The position numbers were made by a program, and so were the translations under genes. A DNA stretch of 64,000 nt from an uncultured Porphyromonadaceae bacterium (GTDB taxonomy: Bacteria; Bacteroidota; Bacteroidia; Bacteroidales; Porphyromonadaceae), in the NCBI GenBank assembly GCA_947253625.1, contig CAMYAB010000007.1, positions 6,776 to 70,775 of the forward strand, given 5' to 3'. Of the stretch, positions 23,601 to 32,598 are shown piece after piece; position 1 is the first letter of the stretch; every line of letters starts with the position of its first letter. The notes beneath the pieces were generated by a model. That model did not search any database, was not told where the DNA came from, and saw only the letters and a list, made by a program, of their open reading frames with translations.

Positions 23601-24694
23601 AAATTCAAGACTTGCAATGGCAATTACAAAACGCCCAGAAGCTACAGAGATTGCAATTTGATGCGAGTGGGGCCGTGATTGCTCAATATGGTAAAGAGGT
23701 CGCCGGAGTGACTAAAGCCTTGAGTGATGCGCATGCAAGGTCGCTGATTACCATTAGAGAGGGCGAAAGCCTTTGGGCAGCCTTTTCAAGAGCAGGAGAG
23801 GAGAGCAACAAAGCGTTTGCCAAAGCCATTGCTACCAGCTATAAAGAGTTGGACTACACCGTAACCCAAGCGCTGGGCGCAGACAAATTCAAGGAGGTAG
23901 CTAGACAGATCGACAATATCGCAGAGCAGACAAACAAGCTAAAGCAACAGCAAGAGGCCGAGCGAAGCAAAAAGAAAAGCGACGCCGGAGCGATTGATGG
24001 CTACGAGCACAAGATAAAGGAGAATGCACTGAAAGCCCGTGAGATTATCAATAAAGCCACTGATGATATAATGGGTGGCGGAGCTCAATCCATTGCACAA
24101 AAGCTAGGTGACGCACTGATTGAAGCTTTCAAGAAAGGCGAGGACGGCGCGAAAGCGTGGGGAGCCACGGTCAAGGGCATTGTATCTGATATTGTGAAGC
24201 GCATGCTTATTTCAAAGCTAGTCGAGCAACCAATAGGCCATATCTTTGATAAGTACCAAAAGGAGTGGTTTGGAAGTGATGCTAAATTCAAAGGAATTGA
24301 CGCAGTTGCTGATTCACTCCCTGGGCTTGCAACGGAGTTGGAAGTCGCCGGAGTTGGGATGATGGAGGCCTTAAAGCACTTATCGCCCGCACTGGAGGGG
24401 GTGCTAAAGATTGCAGATGAAGCCGAAGACAAGCGAACAGCCGAACGCAAAGGGATAGCCACAGCAAGCCAGGAGAGTGTAGATGAACTGAATGGTCGTG
24501 CCACGGCTATACAAGGGCATACCTACCTAATTGAGAGCCACACACGGGAGTTGAAGATGGTAACGAATAGCATCTTATCGGAGGTGACAGCGATTAGGAC
24601 GAACACCGACACTCTACACGACATCAAGAAGGAACTTACCACCGTGCGAGGGTCGATTTCTGAAATGCAAGTGAAAGGGATTAAAACGTTATGA
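20612..24694 (+). CDS. Tape measure protein
   Basis: A 1360-residue protein, by far the longest helical protein of the tail module, which sets tail length and passes through the tube. The N-terminus is coiled coil (KKLQQQVEEANRKLDAISK). Residues about 60-240 form a tape measure domain (FVSLTQSTAKGQEL...TMLGFGLSADEAKKYITALGDISMG...NAGFNPLTEIARKTGKS). Hydrophobic segments lie near residues 290-370 and 930-990, and long coiled coils near 600-900. The 3' end overlaps the next gene by 4 bases. No lytic enzyme domain is evident. Confidence 0.92.
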   Translation: MSELKFSVELDLKKLQQQVEEANRKLDAISKNAEAGAERAKRASQQITSANQGTANSFDRVAAMAKKAFAAFAVGDLVRQVINVRTEMDSLERSFVSLTQSTAKGQELTSWMKDFAAKTPLTVQGLAGATQTMLGFGLSADEAKKYITALGDISMGNQEKLSSLALAFSQMSSAGKLMGDDLRQMINAGFNPLTEIARKTGKSVGELKENLGAIPLEEVKEAFISATQAGGLFNGMLEKQADGLAGVQAKLRGAITDALNKIGEENEGAIKGAVKATEELIKVLSKLSPLITDAVVAYGAYKTALVLTTAAEKAVATAKALHAVRTTALARAQIMLNNAIQANPYTAAAAALAAIAFAVYKLATNTTKAEQAQKAFNESIAKGQADIEKERLNIEQLFATLRNAKEGTEEWTKARDAILNGYGNYLKGLSDEIQTLKDVEGAYNAVKKAALESAKARAIESANEESQSRYSEALKSAFEGVDKIIDRVDEKLDKAGKTARERADATAKLRREMYEMVRGDSKSIKLEKGSTEQNLWKNLNIGGDFAHIYSEVSAARAQYQKEVSVTRERFGTLEKKAAEETKIHLNTVAEETKAITAQIKEKKKQVAELRKADATANVSHIENLQKEIQDLQKRRDTLTGRDSSKSGDTNKTDPQAKLKEEVQARRVYEDLLSKQIASSIAVQTDGWQKEVQTIEEGHRLKVQAIEREREDLLMARQAKGQGLTTEEESGFATRIQAEQTLLEQSIAKRVDEETKANEEVLNDYLTYLQKRENLIKEAAEKEAQIRKSAEALGVDPTEYIEELKEQTNEALTALDEATAQKQATYRAWLESMRDKSLEQLKIAAQKAREELQRLKAEGKAAGNEIAVASAKVSSLEKSIKETEAKSNDGSKNSEAKWTDLSTVIDTASQSFERMGQEIGGVAGEVISTIGTVAGGTTQIINGVKAIGTTAKGAAGAVEKASAVLAIVSAAFQIGMKVAKLFNNDKQKDEQIKALGAEIQDLQWQLQNAQKLQRLQFDASGAVIAQYGKEVAGVTKALSDAHARSLITIREGESLWAAFSRAGEESNKAFAKAIATSYKELDYTVTQALGADKFKEVARQIDNIAEQTNKLKQQQEAERSKKKSDAGAIDGYEHKIKENALKAREIINKATDDIMGGGAQSIAQKLGDALIEAFKKGEDGAKAWGATVKGIVSDIVKRMLISKLVEQPIGHIFDKYQKEWFGSDAKFKGIDAVADSLPGLATELEVAGVGMMEALKHLSPALEGVLKIADEAEDKRTAERKGIATASQESVDELNGRATAIQGHTYLIESHTRELKMVTNSILSEVTAIRTNTDTLHDIKKELTTVRGSISEMQVKGIKTL

Positions 24695-25164
24695 TGAATG
24701 AGATTGCAAAGGGGATTTTACTAAAGAAGCTAAAAGCACAATTCACAGTGCCGGGGCATTGTGGAATGGTGACCCCCGAACTAGACTTTGAAGAGACCGC
24801 AAAGCTGATCGAAACCCCTAGAGGAAGCGAACATTGTGCGAAGTGTAATTTGCCAACCCTGGACTTACTCACAGCTCTAAAGAGTGAAGCCCCCGACAAC
24901 TGGCACATTGAGGCGCCAGAGGTAGAGCTGACAAACCCCGACACCGTGATATTGGCAGGGTCTTATACTGACGCTAAAATCACAGTGGACGGAACGAACG
25001 GTGCACACATCATCATGCTACACGGAGCCGGGGCCAAGGTAATAGCTAAAGACCGTGCGGTCGTAGTGATTGATAGAGCGGCAGACACGAAGCTGGAGAT
25101 TGTCAAAAAGGAAAGCGAAGCATTTATCAATGATAACCATTACGAGCAAAAGCGGAAGTGTTGA
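24691..25164 (+). CDS. Phage tail protein of unknown function
   Basis: A 157-residue protein. The N-terminal part contains a CAKC pair. The C-terminal half has repeated beta strands (DTVILAGSYTDAKITVDGTNGAHIIMLHGAGAKVIAKDRAVVVI), a short right-handed repeat-like pattern. It lies between tape measure and distal tail genes and overlaps the next gene by 35 bases in another frame. No family is recognised. Confidence 0.6.
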   Translation: MMNEIAKGILLKKLKAQFTVPGHCGMVTPELDFEETAKLIETPRGSEHCAKCNLPTLDLLTALKSEAPDNWHIEAPEVELTNPDTVILAGSYTDAKITVDGTNGAHIIMLHGAGAKVIAKDRAVVVIDRAADTKLEIVKKESEAFINDNHYEQKRKC

Positions 25165-25909
25165 CCTCGTCAAAGAGCGTGGCATACACGTCGCATTAAG
25201 AGGTATTGAGGAGTTTTTGAGCTACCCACCCACTAAGAAGCCAACCACCATTGATTGGTACGAAGTGGACGGGGTGGAGGTGGACCTATCCGAGTTGTAC
25301 CTAGACAAGCGAGTTGTCAAAATTCCTTTGACAACCGGAGACCTAAATGCTCTCACCAAGCTAGCAAGCGACCTAAAGGAGTGGCAGGTAATGGAGCTAA
25401 CACACCACACCGGCATAAGTCGGAAAGTGTACTTCGAGAGTGCCACACTAGACAAAGCCAAATTCACTTTGAATTGCAGGTTTGTAGAGTTTGCACCGAA
25501 AGCCCCAGAGGGTGCGACACCCAAGACCGTCAGTGGTGATTTTGGAGAGCAACCCACGATAGACAGAAAGCCAATAACGGAGTTTGGATTTCTTCTACTG
25601 AAGAGTGACGCGGATAATGTGACGAGAGCAAAGAGAGGAACCATCATCGCAACGAAGTTCGATGACGGCATTACCTACCTAGAGCGAACGACACCTAGGT
25701 TTGCCACACGCAAAGCCGTGATGAAGTTATTCTCAAGCGGTCCGAACTGCATTGAGAACTACAAGGCACTCGTGGGTTACCTACTAAAGCAAAAGGAATG
25801 CACCCTAAATGGTACGCACAAGTGCTACCTCAATCAAGCAAAAGTTGAGAAGTATCACCAGCCGAACGCCCCCTACATAGTCATGAATTTAGAATTGCAA
25901 TTGATTTGA
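25130..25909 (+). CDS. Distal tail-type protein (putative)
   Basis: A 259-residue protein placed between the tape measure block and the large tail tip gene, where the distal tail (Dit-like) adaptor is normally encoded. Visible segments are TIDWYEVDGVEVDLSELYLD and KRVVKIPLTTGDLNALTKLA, then a long alpha/beta C-terminus. I chose the ATG at 25130 because residues before it in the same frame are strongly basic and overlap the previous gene. Assigned mainly by position. Confidence 0.6.
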   Translation: MITITSKSGSVDLVKERGIHVALRGIEEFLSYPPTKKPTTIDWYEVDGVEVDLSELYLDKRVVKIPLTTGDLNALTKLASDLKEWQVMELTHHTGISRKVYFESATLDKAKFTLNCRFVEFAPKAPEGATPKTVSGDFGEQPTIDRKPITEFGFLLLKSDADNVTRAKRGTIIATKFDDGITYLERTTPRFATRKAVMKLFSSGPNCIENYKALVGYLLKQKECTLNGTHKCYLNQAKVEKYHQPNAPYIVMNLELQLI

Positions 25910-25915
25910 TTTGAT

Positions 25916-28900
25916 ATGAACAGCACCATTACCTTAATAACCCCAAGTGGCGAACACATAACCGTAACCCCCGACGACAATAGTTGCAGGGTCAAGAGCC
26001 TGGACGGAAGCGACACCCTAAAGGTTTGCTATTCACTAAAGGAGCCAAAGGAAGTGCCGATTGGCACGACCGCCGTTTACCGTGGCGACACCTACACACT
26101 GGAGAGCCAAAGCGACCTACAGATGATGCACACCGAGCTTTACAATTATGCTTTGAAGCTCACCGCACCAAGTGGACGCCTGGCAAACTACATTGTCGCT
26201 AATCAAGTGGACGGACGCACCGACTTTCCATTGACAGCCACCCCCGCCGAGCATTTGCAATTGATTATTGACAACCTAAACAGCCGAGAAAGCGGGTGGT
26301 CAATTGGTGACATTATCACTGATGAAGCGACCAAGCTAATTCACTATACCAACACCAATTGCAGGAGTGCGCTAGAGCAGATTGCACAGGAGTTTCACAC
26401 CGAGCTTTACATAGACGGAAAGGTTATTAGCATCGCTACAAACGACCAATTCAAGAGTGACGCACTGCCATTGAGGTATGGCCAAGGGAATGGTTTGTTG
26501 TCTGATATAAAGCGAGTGACCGACAACGAACCCCCCATTAGTACTTTGTACGTCGTCTCAAGCGACCGCAATATCGACCCGGCAAAGTACGGAGCCAAGA
26601 CTTTGAGAATGCCAAAGGGCCTTATAAGTGGTGAATTTGTCACTAACAGCCGGGGCACGTCTGTACGATTCAAGGACGCACCAAAGGGGAGCCCAGAGGG
26701 GGTTGCAGAGCTTACACAGATTTACCCGTCACGGGTGGGAGTGGTTAGCAAGGCGGAAAGCCCAAAGGAGGGGTTATTTGACTTTTTAGACAATAGCATA
26801 CCCGATACTTTGGACTTCAAAAAAGCCACCATACCCGGTCAGAGCATCACTATCATTTTCCAAACCGGTATGCTGGCAGGACGGGAATTGGAGGCGAACT
26901 ATGTACACAAAGACAGGCGTTTCCAAATCGTGCCCAAAGAAGAGGACGGTATCACTTTGCCGGGTGGAGTATTTGTCCCAAAGGTAGGCGACAAGTACGC
27001 CGTTTTCAATTGCGAGCTACCGGATGAGTACACAAAGCAAGCGGAGCGGAACTTACTCAACAAAGCCATTGAACTACTAAAGGAGCGCAACCAACAAAAG
27101 GTGACCATCGTGGCGCAAGTGGATAGTCTGTTTGCCAAGAAGCGGTGGAACGAGATAGAGCACAAACTGAAAGTGGGTAGGTGGGTATCATTTACCGACC
27201 CCAAGTGGAACCCCACGCCGACACTCATCCAGATACAGAGTGTCACAGAGTGGTTGACAAACCCCTACAGCCCAAAGATTGAATTATCCAATACCCCGAC
27301 AAGGGGTGGAAAGGTTACCGAGCTAATCAAGGAGGTAATGCAGTCCGAGGTTAAAAGAAGAGAGCAAAAAGAAGCCCTCATGAAGCTCCAAGACCGCACC
27401 TACAAGGACACCCAAGCGGTGCGGGAGATGGTGGAGCGACTAAAGCTGGAAGGCTTTAGCCAAGCACTCAAGCCCGAGACCCTGCAGACGATGTATGCCG
27501 TCATCGGCTCACCAGCTTTGCAGTTTGAGTTCAAGGACGGAGCCTTTGCCTGGAGCGAGGGCAAGGGCGGTGCCGTGACGATACCCCGGCAGGTGATACG
27601 CCGGAGGGTGCCGGGCACGACCCTAGAGCCGGAGCCAAAGACCGTGGAGACCACGATACCCGCACTCACCTACACCCTCAAGGCAGAGGACCGGCAGGCC
27701 TACATCTACACCGAGCTAAAGCCCACACCACGGTACGTAGTCAGCACCAAGCCCCTGGTCACCCCCGACCGACTACTGGTGGGGCTACTCCACGGCACCG
27801 AGGGGAGCCGAGACTTTACGCCCCTTTACGGCTTTACGGAGATAAGCCCCTCGCACATCGCCACCAAGCTCATCCGCTCACGCACCGGCAACATGCTGAT
27901 CGACCTCGAGACCGGCACCATCTACAGCGACAGCATAGAGTTTCGCCGTCCCGACGGCAGGCGAACCAACCTCAAGGAAGCTATTGATACCATCCAAAAA
28001 ACACCGGGACCAAAAGGAGACAAAGGGGAAGACGGCAAGGACGGTCTTCCAGGTGCTCCCGGAAAGGACGCACAAAATGTCCGCCCAAACATTTTGAGAG
28101 CAAGGGATATTGTTAATAGAGGAGGCCTCACCTACGACGAGCAAAAGAAAGCCTATATTATACACCCACACGATAAAGGTTGGATGATTTTAGGTGCGAG
28201 CAACGGTGATATAATTGCAGGGAAATCACTTGTCTACAGTTACACGTTACGCAACAAGAGCGATGTGGGCTATGATGTTGCTCACCCTTTCAATAGGCGA
28301 GCAGATGGAAGGAGTTTGAATGATCTGATCAAGCCCGGGGAAATAGTGCGTATTTACATGCACCGCACAGACAATTACTCTAATTTTATTCTCAACAATG
28401 ACAAGGCTTTCGCCCCTACAAAAGGGTATATAGAGGTTAGTGAGTTTAAGGTGGAAGAAGTAGAGGATGGTGGACTCCCAATACCCACCGCCTACCTACC
28501 GCACCCGGATGACTTGATAGGCAAAGACGGAGCAGGAGTACGTACTAATTTGGTGGATTTGTTCAGTTTTTTGTCTGGTTTTTACGACATAAACAATGGC
28601 TACACTTTTACTGATCTCAGCGCAATCGAAAGGGCGACCAACTTCATAGATATATTAGGCGAAGATAAGCTAGTCATAAAGCAATCACCAGTTAAGTCTA
28701 TGGCTCAGAGCAAGGAGCGCACCCGATTGTTTTTTTACGACAGAGATAAGAAATACATCGGCAATTACCTGTATTGCTCCGATAGTTGGAGTAATGTGAA
28801 CACAACGACCACTGTTCCTAGTAATGCTAGATATATGCGGATGACAAGATTCGTCAATTCAAAGCCAGAAATATATATACAAATCAAGGGAGAGCCAGGC

Positions 28901-30556
28901 AAAGATGGTAAGGACGCAATCGTTTCAAAAGAAATAGAAATAGATACCTCTGGGCTTGACCAAGACACTTATTATCCTATTACAATAACAGGTGCGCCAA
29001 GTGGCATCCACAATAGATATCGAGTATACGCCAAACTATACTATTCAAATAAACCTAACTGGGCAATTCACTCTGGAGGTTTTCAGTGTGAGTTGGTATG
29101 GAGGTGTTTTGACTCAGAATGGGGGGCTTATGATGTCAATATGCAAGTAGAGGTATCAAGCTGGAGACTTACAAAAAAAAATGTGCCTCCTATTTCACAG
29201 CCCTTTCAGGTGGCCGAATACAGTGTGAATTACACTAGAGTACGTGGGGGTGGTAAGTATTATGTGGAGGTGCAGGCTAGGGAGCAAGCAGCTCTTGATA
29301 AGATAAAGGTTGAACTGGTGACGGCTAAAAAGAGCTATGGAAGAGCCCCTTATACTAGATATCTAGAGCCAGAGAAGAATGCCACAGCACCGATAACAGA
29401 GATCGACAAGGAAGCCAAGGCACGAGCTGCGGCGGTGCAGGAGGTCAAGAGCGGTCTCTCCAACGCCAACACCGCCATCGCCACACTAGACAAGATAAGC
29501 AAGGAGCTGCAGAGTGGCAAGCTCGACGCAAGCAAGTTCGCCGACATCCGCTACCTCCTCGACGCCCTCCAAAAAGGCACCACCCAAGTCGCAGGCGGGC
29601 TCATTTTGTCCAAGATCATAGCCCTCTCCAACCAAGTAGACCGCATCACCGCCTACATCTCCGGCTACGACGGCAAGGGCGACGGCAAAATCCTGCGAGC
29701 CGGGATCAAGTACGACACCTCGGGAGCCGACACCGGAGACGAGGAAATGAACCTCAAGCACAACGGAGAAGCCAAGCTCGGCGCCTGGACCGTCCAAGGC
29801 GACAGTATCTCCAACAACCCCGCACCCGACCAATACCGGGTACGACTCGACGCACGCCAAGGCGAGCTCTCGATAGACCGAGGACGAGGATCCAACCAAG
29901 GAGCCTACATCGGCAAAGACGGGGTATCCTCCAACCGAGCACGCTGCCCGATATACCCCCCAAGTGTAGGATCGACCGGGGGAGCAGCCATTGCGGGAGA
30001 CGTACAATTCACCGACGGAGACGGACGGAGACCAACCGCAGGGTTTAGCCTAAACAACACACTGGAGCGAGAGGAGCAGTACATGAAAGATGAGGTCATC
30101 TTTGCCAAATACGCAGGCGTGGCCGGCACCACCAGTGAGTACGCCAACCCCAAGTACTTCCGCAACTATGGAGGCTACTTTGAGCACCTCCGGGTGGACG
30201 GGCTGGAGCTGATGGTGCGCACGATATGGGAGGCCGACACCCCCATCCAAGTCCGCTCCATAGACTGCCGACTACTGCTAGTGAGCCCCAAAAACCCCGA
30301 AGTCCGCCTCCCCCGAGCCGACGACGTCTACCCCGGCTGGACCCTCGACGTGTCGTGGAACAACTCCTCCCGATGGCTGGGGCTGGAGACCACGGACGGC
30401 ACCGCCATGGTCCGCCAAAAAGACATGGGCGTGACCCGAACCGAGTTTGCGGAGAAGGCCGCAGGCACCTTCCGAGTGACCCGCATACGACGCACCCACA
30501 GTGTCGAGGGCAAGCTCATAGCCTGGTATGTCGAGTTCATCAGCTGGATCAAATGA
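25916..30556 (+). CDS. Tail tip / tail-associated fibre protein with collagen-like segments
   Basis: A 1546-residue protein. The N-terminal ~330 residues resemble a tail hub or Tal-type domain. Helical and beta regions follow, then collagen-like Gly-X-Y stretches (GPKGDKGEDGKDGLPG near residue 700 and GEPGKDGKDA near residue 1000) that form trimeric stalks. The C-terminal part (about 1150-1546) contains helical spacers and a beta-rich receptor-binding region. It is the last tail gene and probably contacts the host surface. The central part (28.1-29.4 kb) is more A/T-rich than both ends, suggesting exchange of the receptor-binding middle. Confidence 0.82.
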   Translation: MNSTITLITPSGEHITVTPDDNSCRVKSLDGSDTLKVCYSLKEPKEVPIGTTAVYRGDTYTLESQSDLQMMHTELYNYALKLTAPSGRLANYIVANQVDGRTDFPLTATPAEHLQLIIDNLNSRESGWSIGDIITDEATKLIHYTNTNCRSALEQIAQEFHTELYIDGKVISIATNDQFKSDALPLRYGQGNGLLSDIKRVTDNEPPISTLYVVSSDRNIDPAKYGAKTLRMPKGLISGEFVTNSRGTSVRFKDAPKGSPEGVAELTQIYPSRVGVVSKAESPKEGLFDFLDNSIPDTLDFKKATIPGQSITIIFQTGMLAGRELEANYVHKDRRFQIVPKEEDGITLPGGVFVPKVGDKYAVFNCELPDEYTKQAERNLLNKAIELLKERNQQKVTIVAQVDSLFAKKRWNEIEHKLKVGRWVSFTDPKWNPTPTLIQIQSVTEWLTNPYSPKIELSNTPTRGGKVTELIKEVMQSEVKRREQKEALMKLQDRTYKDTQAVREMVERLKLEGFSQALKPETLQTMYAVIGSPALQFEFKDGAFAWSEGKGGAVTIPRQVIRRRVPGTTLEPEPKTVETTIPALTYTLKAEDRQAYIYTELKPTPRYVVSTKPLVTPDRLLVGLLHGTEGSRDFTPLYGFTEISPSHIATKLIRSRTGNMLIDLETGTIYSDSIEFRRPDGRRTNLKEAIDTIQKTPGPKGDKGEDGKDGLPGAPGKDAQNVRPNILRARDIVNRGGLTYDEQKKAYIIHPHDKGWMILGASNGDIIAGKSLVYSYTLRNKSDVGYDVAHPFNRRADGRSLNDLIKPGEIVRIYMHRTDNYSNFILNNDKAFAPTKGYIEVSEFKVEEVEDGGLPIPTAYLPHPDDLIGKDGAGVRTNLVDLFSFLSGFYDINNGYTFTDLSAIERATNFIDILGEDKLVIKQSPVKSMAQSKERTRLFFYDRDKKYIGNYLYCSDSWSNVNTTTTVPSNARYMRMTRFVNSKPEIYIQIKGEPGKDGKDAIVSKEIEIDTSGLDQDTYYPITITGAPSGIHNRYRVYAKLYYSNKPNWAIHSGGFQCELVWRCFDSEWGAYDVNMQVEVSSWRLTKKNVPPISQPFQVAEYSVNYTRVRGGGKYYVEVQAREQAALDKIKVELVTAKKSYGRAPYTRYLEPEKNATAPITEIDKEAKARAAAVQEVKSGLSNANTAIATLDKISKELQSGKLDASKFADIRYLLDALQKGTTQVAGGLILSKIIALSNQVDRITAYISGYDGKGDGKILRAGIKYDTSGADTGDEEMNLKHNGEAKLGAWTVQGDSISNNPAPDQYRVRLDARQGELSIDRGRGSNQGAYIGKDGVSSNRARCPIYPPSVGSTGGAAIAGDVQFTDGDGRRPTAGFSLNNTLEREEQYMKDEVIFAKYAGVAGTTSEYANPKYFRNYGGYFEHLRVDGLELMVRTIWEADTPIQVRSIDCRLLLVSPKNPEVRLPRADDVYPGWTLDVSWNNSSRWLGLETTDGTAMVRQKDMGVTRTEFAEKAAGTFRVTRIRRTHSVEGKLIAWYVEFISWIK

Positions 30557-30564
30557 CGCCCAAA

Positions 30565-30740
30565 CCAAATGTACATTTGAGCAAATCCAAATGTACATTT
30601 GAGCAAATCCAAATGTACATTTGAGCAGATCCAAATGTACATTTGAGCGGAACGGTCATATATGAGAATTAGAACGGTCATATATGAGAATTAAAAAGAT
30701 CATATATGAGAATTGGAAAGATCATATATGAGAATTAGGA
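30565..30740. repeat. Eight in-phase 22-bp tandem repeats of two palindromic families
   Basis: Units 1-4 (30565-30652) carry the 14-base palindrome CAAATGTACATTTG. Units 5-8 (30653-30740) carry the 10-base palindrome TCATATATGA. All eight units are exactly 22 bases and follow without a break. They lie just after the tail tip stop. There are no unique spacers, so this is not CRISPR. Confidence 0.95.
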
Positions 30741-30870
30741 CGACTTAGGACAACTGTTTTCCGCACAGGTATTCGACGTCCGAGCCTACCCCTTTGAGGT
30801 AGCCATCATCACCAACAATGACAACCTGACCCCCAACGGCTTTAGCTACGTTTGCTTCAAAGCCGAGTAG
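30739..30870 (+). pseudogene. C-terminal fragment of a phage protein
   Basis: An open frame without a start codon reads about 43 protein-like residues ending VAIITNNDNLTPNGFSYVCFKAE and a TAG. It begins at the edge of the 22-bp repeats and ends just before a terminator. It looks like the tail end of a lost fibre or accessory gene; the 22-bp repeats replace its upstream part. Confidence 0.45.
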
Positions 30871-30875
30871 GGCAA

Positions 30876-30919
30876 AAAGAAAGACGGCACCGATGGTTAT
30901 ACCGGTGCCGTCTTTCTTT
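30876..30919. terminator. Strong bidirectional terminator between phage late genes and integrase
   Basis: AAAGAAAGACGGCACCG (30876-30892) pairs perfectly over 17 bases with 30903-30919, with a 10-base loop and A/T-rich tails on both sides. It ends the phage late operon on the plus strand and could end the integrase transcript on the minus strand. Confidence 0.85.
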
Positions 30920-31020
30920 GTCTTTCGGGGCAATCAATTCTCCCCCTTTTCTCTCAGCTTGGCATACTCACTCGGAGTTGCACGCCGTGACCATCAGCAC
31001 TCCTTTTGCAACGGTAGCCC

Positions 31021-32271
31021 TCACCTTTTGCCATACAGCACCCAGTCGATCACCCTGCGGTTGGCGTCATCCACTTTGCCTTGGTCAAAGTCTATGTATA
31101 TGTCGGTGACTGTGTTATTCCCGTGGCCGAGAGCATGGGCGATGGTGTCCTTTGGAATGTCCAGACTAGCGGCTATCGTCGCCCAAGTGTGCCGAGCCCA
31201 GTAGGTGCTGATCTGTGGCTGGAGCGGACGAAACGTACGACGCCCCTGCTTGCCGATGGTGGTGTTGCCTATCTTTTTGAGGGCACGGTTGCAACGGCTG
31301 AGGTAGTGGGTGTAGTCCTTGTATCGGTCAAAAGGAGAGAGGAGGTGTGTTTTGCCCCTGTAGCGGTCTATGATGGCCTGCGCCTCGGGCTCCACCTTGA
31401 CGGAGTAGAGCCTGCCCGTCTTGGAGCGACGGTAGTAGATACGCCCGTTTTCTACCTCCGTGACGCCGGCCAAGTCCACCATATTGATACCAATGAGCAA
31501 AAAGATGAGCTCGAAAACATCCATGTACACCCGCTCATCCTCCGTAGTGGGAGCGTCCAAAAACGCCCGCAACTCCTCCACCGAAAGCGAACGCTTGCGG
31601 GTCGCCTCCTGCTTGATCCGGAACCGGCGAAACGGGTAGTTGTCCGTCAGCTCCTCGTCAATGGCAAAGTTGCAGACCGAACGGAGGTTGCGGAGGTGAA
31701 TAGAGATAGAGTTGACAGCAAGCCCCGCACCCAGTAGGTAGCCCTCGAACCTGCGGAGCCACCCCACATCCAAGTCGTCAAAAGTAGTGCCCACCCCACC
31801 CTCGCCGAGAAAAGCCCGAACCTTGTTGAACGTATCTAGGTAGCTCTCCCGGGTCTTCGGTTTTTGCTTGGAGTGGGCAACCCTCGCAAAGACATTGAGG
31901 AGCGTGTCAGTGGGTTGCGTCACATCCTCATTGAGCGTATCGGGGTCATCCAAGTATTTAAGGAGCAACGTCTTTACCGCAGAGGCCGTCTCCAACCCCT
32001 TGAGGTGACCGTTGAGCTGAAGAAAAAGCAGCCCCTCCGAAATAGCCCCGATCCGAGAGGAGAGATAGTTGTTCAGCACCGCCCTCCTCGGGTGGGCCGT
32101 TATTTGCCTTGTCTGCGCACTCCACTGCTCCTCCGCCAAGTCTATCCCCAAAGGGATAAGAGCAGTGGTGGAACGCACAGAGAAAGTCGCTACAAGAGGA
32201 TACGTGCCATCCTCCTTTTGCCTACGCTTGTCCAAACGCACCCCCACTTTTATTTCCTTGAAACCTGCCAT
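31021..32271 (-). CDS. int: Tyrosine recombinase / phage integrase
   Basis: A 416-residue site-specific recombinase of the Bacteroidetes type. The N-terminal arm-binding part is KEIKVGVRLDKRRQKEDGTYPL. A core-binding helical domain spans about residues 100-220. The catalytic domain has YYRRSKTGR, then YWARHTWATIA (RHxxA box) and HALGHGNNTVTDIY with the catalytic His and the presumed nucleophile Tyr. The first catalytic Arg is not at its usual place: GINMVDL is seen where many integrases have an Arg. This variant also occurs in other Bacteroidetes integrases. I chose the ATG at 32271. It points away from tRNA-Asp, about 225 bases distant, which suggests integration at that tRNA. Confidence 0.92.
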   Translation of the reverse strand: MAGFKEIKVGVRLDKRRQKEDGTYPLVATFSVRSTTALIPLGIDLAEEQWSAQTRQITAHPRRAVLNNYLSSRIGAISEGLLFLQLNGHLKGLETASAVKTLLLKYLDDPDTLNEDVTQPTDTLLNVFARVAHSKQKPKTRESYLDTFNKVRAFLGEGGVGTTFDDLDVGWLRRFEGYLLGAGLAVNSISIHLRNLRSVCNFAIDEELTDNYPFRRFRIKQEATRKRSLSVEELRAFLDAPTTEDERVYMDVFELIFLLIGINMVDLAGVTEVENGRIYYRRSKTGRLYSVKVEPEAQAIIDRYRGKTHLLSPFDRYKDYTHYLSRCNRALKKIGNTTIGKQGRRTFRPLQPQISTYWARHTWATIAASLDIPKDTIAHALGHGNNTVTDIYIDFDQGKVDDANRRVIDWVLYGKR

Positions 32272-32457
32272 AATACTAGACCAATCACTTTGAGTTACCT
32301 TAGTGTTTTTGGGGGTAGGAACGGTTGCTCGTGATTTGCTCGTGATTTGCTTGCATTTGCTCATAATTGTTCGTTTTTTGCCTTAAAATGCCCGCAAATC
32401 CAAGCGATATATGCCTCAAAAATCCACCAAAATAGCCCTATTTACACCAAAAACAAA

Positions 32458-32491
32458 GGCGTTAAAGTGTTGATTTCCACACTTTAACGCC
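32458..32491 (-). terminator. Terminator of the tRNA-Asp transcript
   Basis: GGCGTTAAAGTGT (32458-32470) pairs with 32479-32491 over 13 bases with an 8-base loop. On the minus strand it is followed by TTTGTTTTTGG, placed right after the tRNA 3' end. Confidence 0.85.
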
Positions 32492-32496
32492 TCTTG

Positions 32497-32570
32497 CGGT
32501 CTGGACGGGACTCGAACCCGTGACCTCCTGCGTGACAGGCAGGCATTCTAACCAACTGAACTACCAGACC
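32497..32570 (-). tRNA. tRNA-Asp (anticodon GTC)
   Basis: The minus strand reads a complete cloverleaf. The acceptor stem GGTCTGG/CCAGACC has discriminator G, the anticodon loop is CTGTCAC with GTC, and the T-loop is GGTTCGAGTCC. CCA is not encoded. The 3' half faces the integrase, making it a candidate attachment site. Confidence 0.97.
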
Positions 32571-32598
32571 AAATGCTCATCAGTTTTGTTTTGCTCTG

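Noticed and set aside
24691..25164. Frame extension of the distal tail gene upstream to 25070
   Set aside because: The added residues are a basic stretch that overlaps the previous gene; the ATG at 25130 gives a cleaner protein.
29486..30007. 173-codon open frame on the minus strand
   Set aside because: Antisense to the tail tip gene in a G/C-rich part, where long shadow frames are expected.
30565..30740. Possible CRISPR array
   Set aside because: The 22-bp units follow each other directly without unique spacers and no cas genes are present.
31081..31737. 218-codon open frame on the plus strand
   Set aside because: Antisense to the integrase catalytic domain; no family resemblance.
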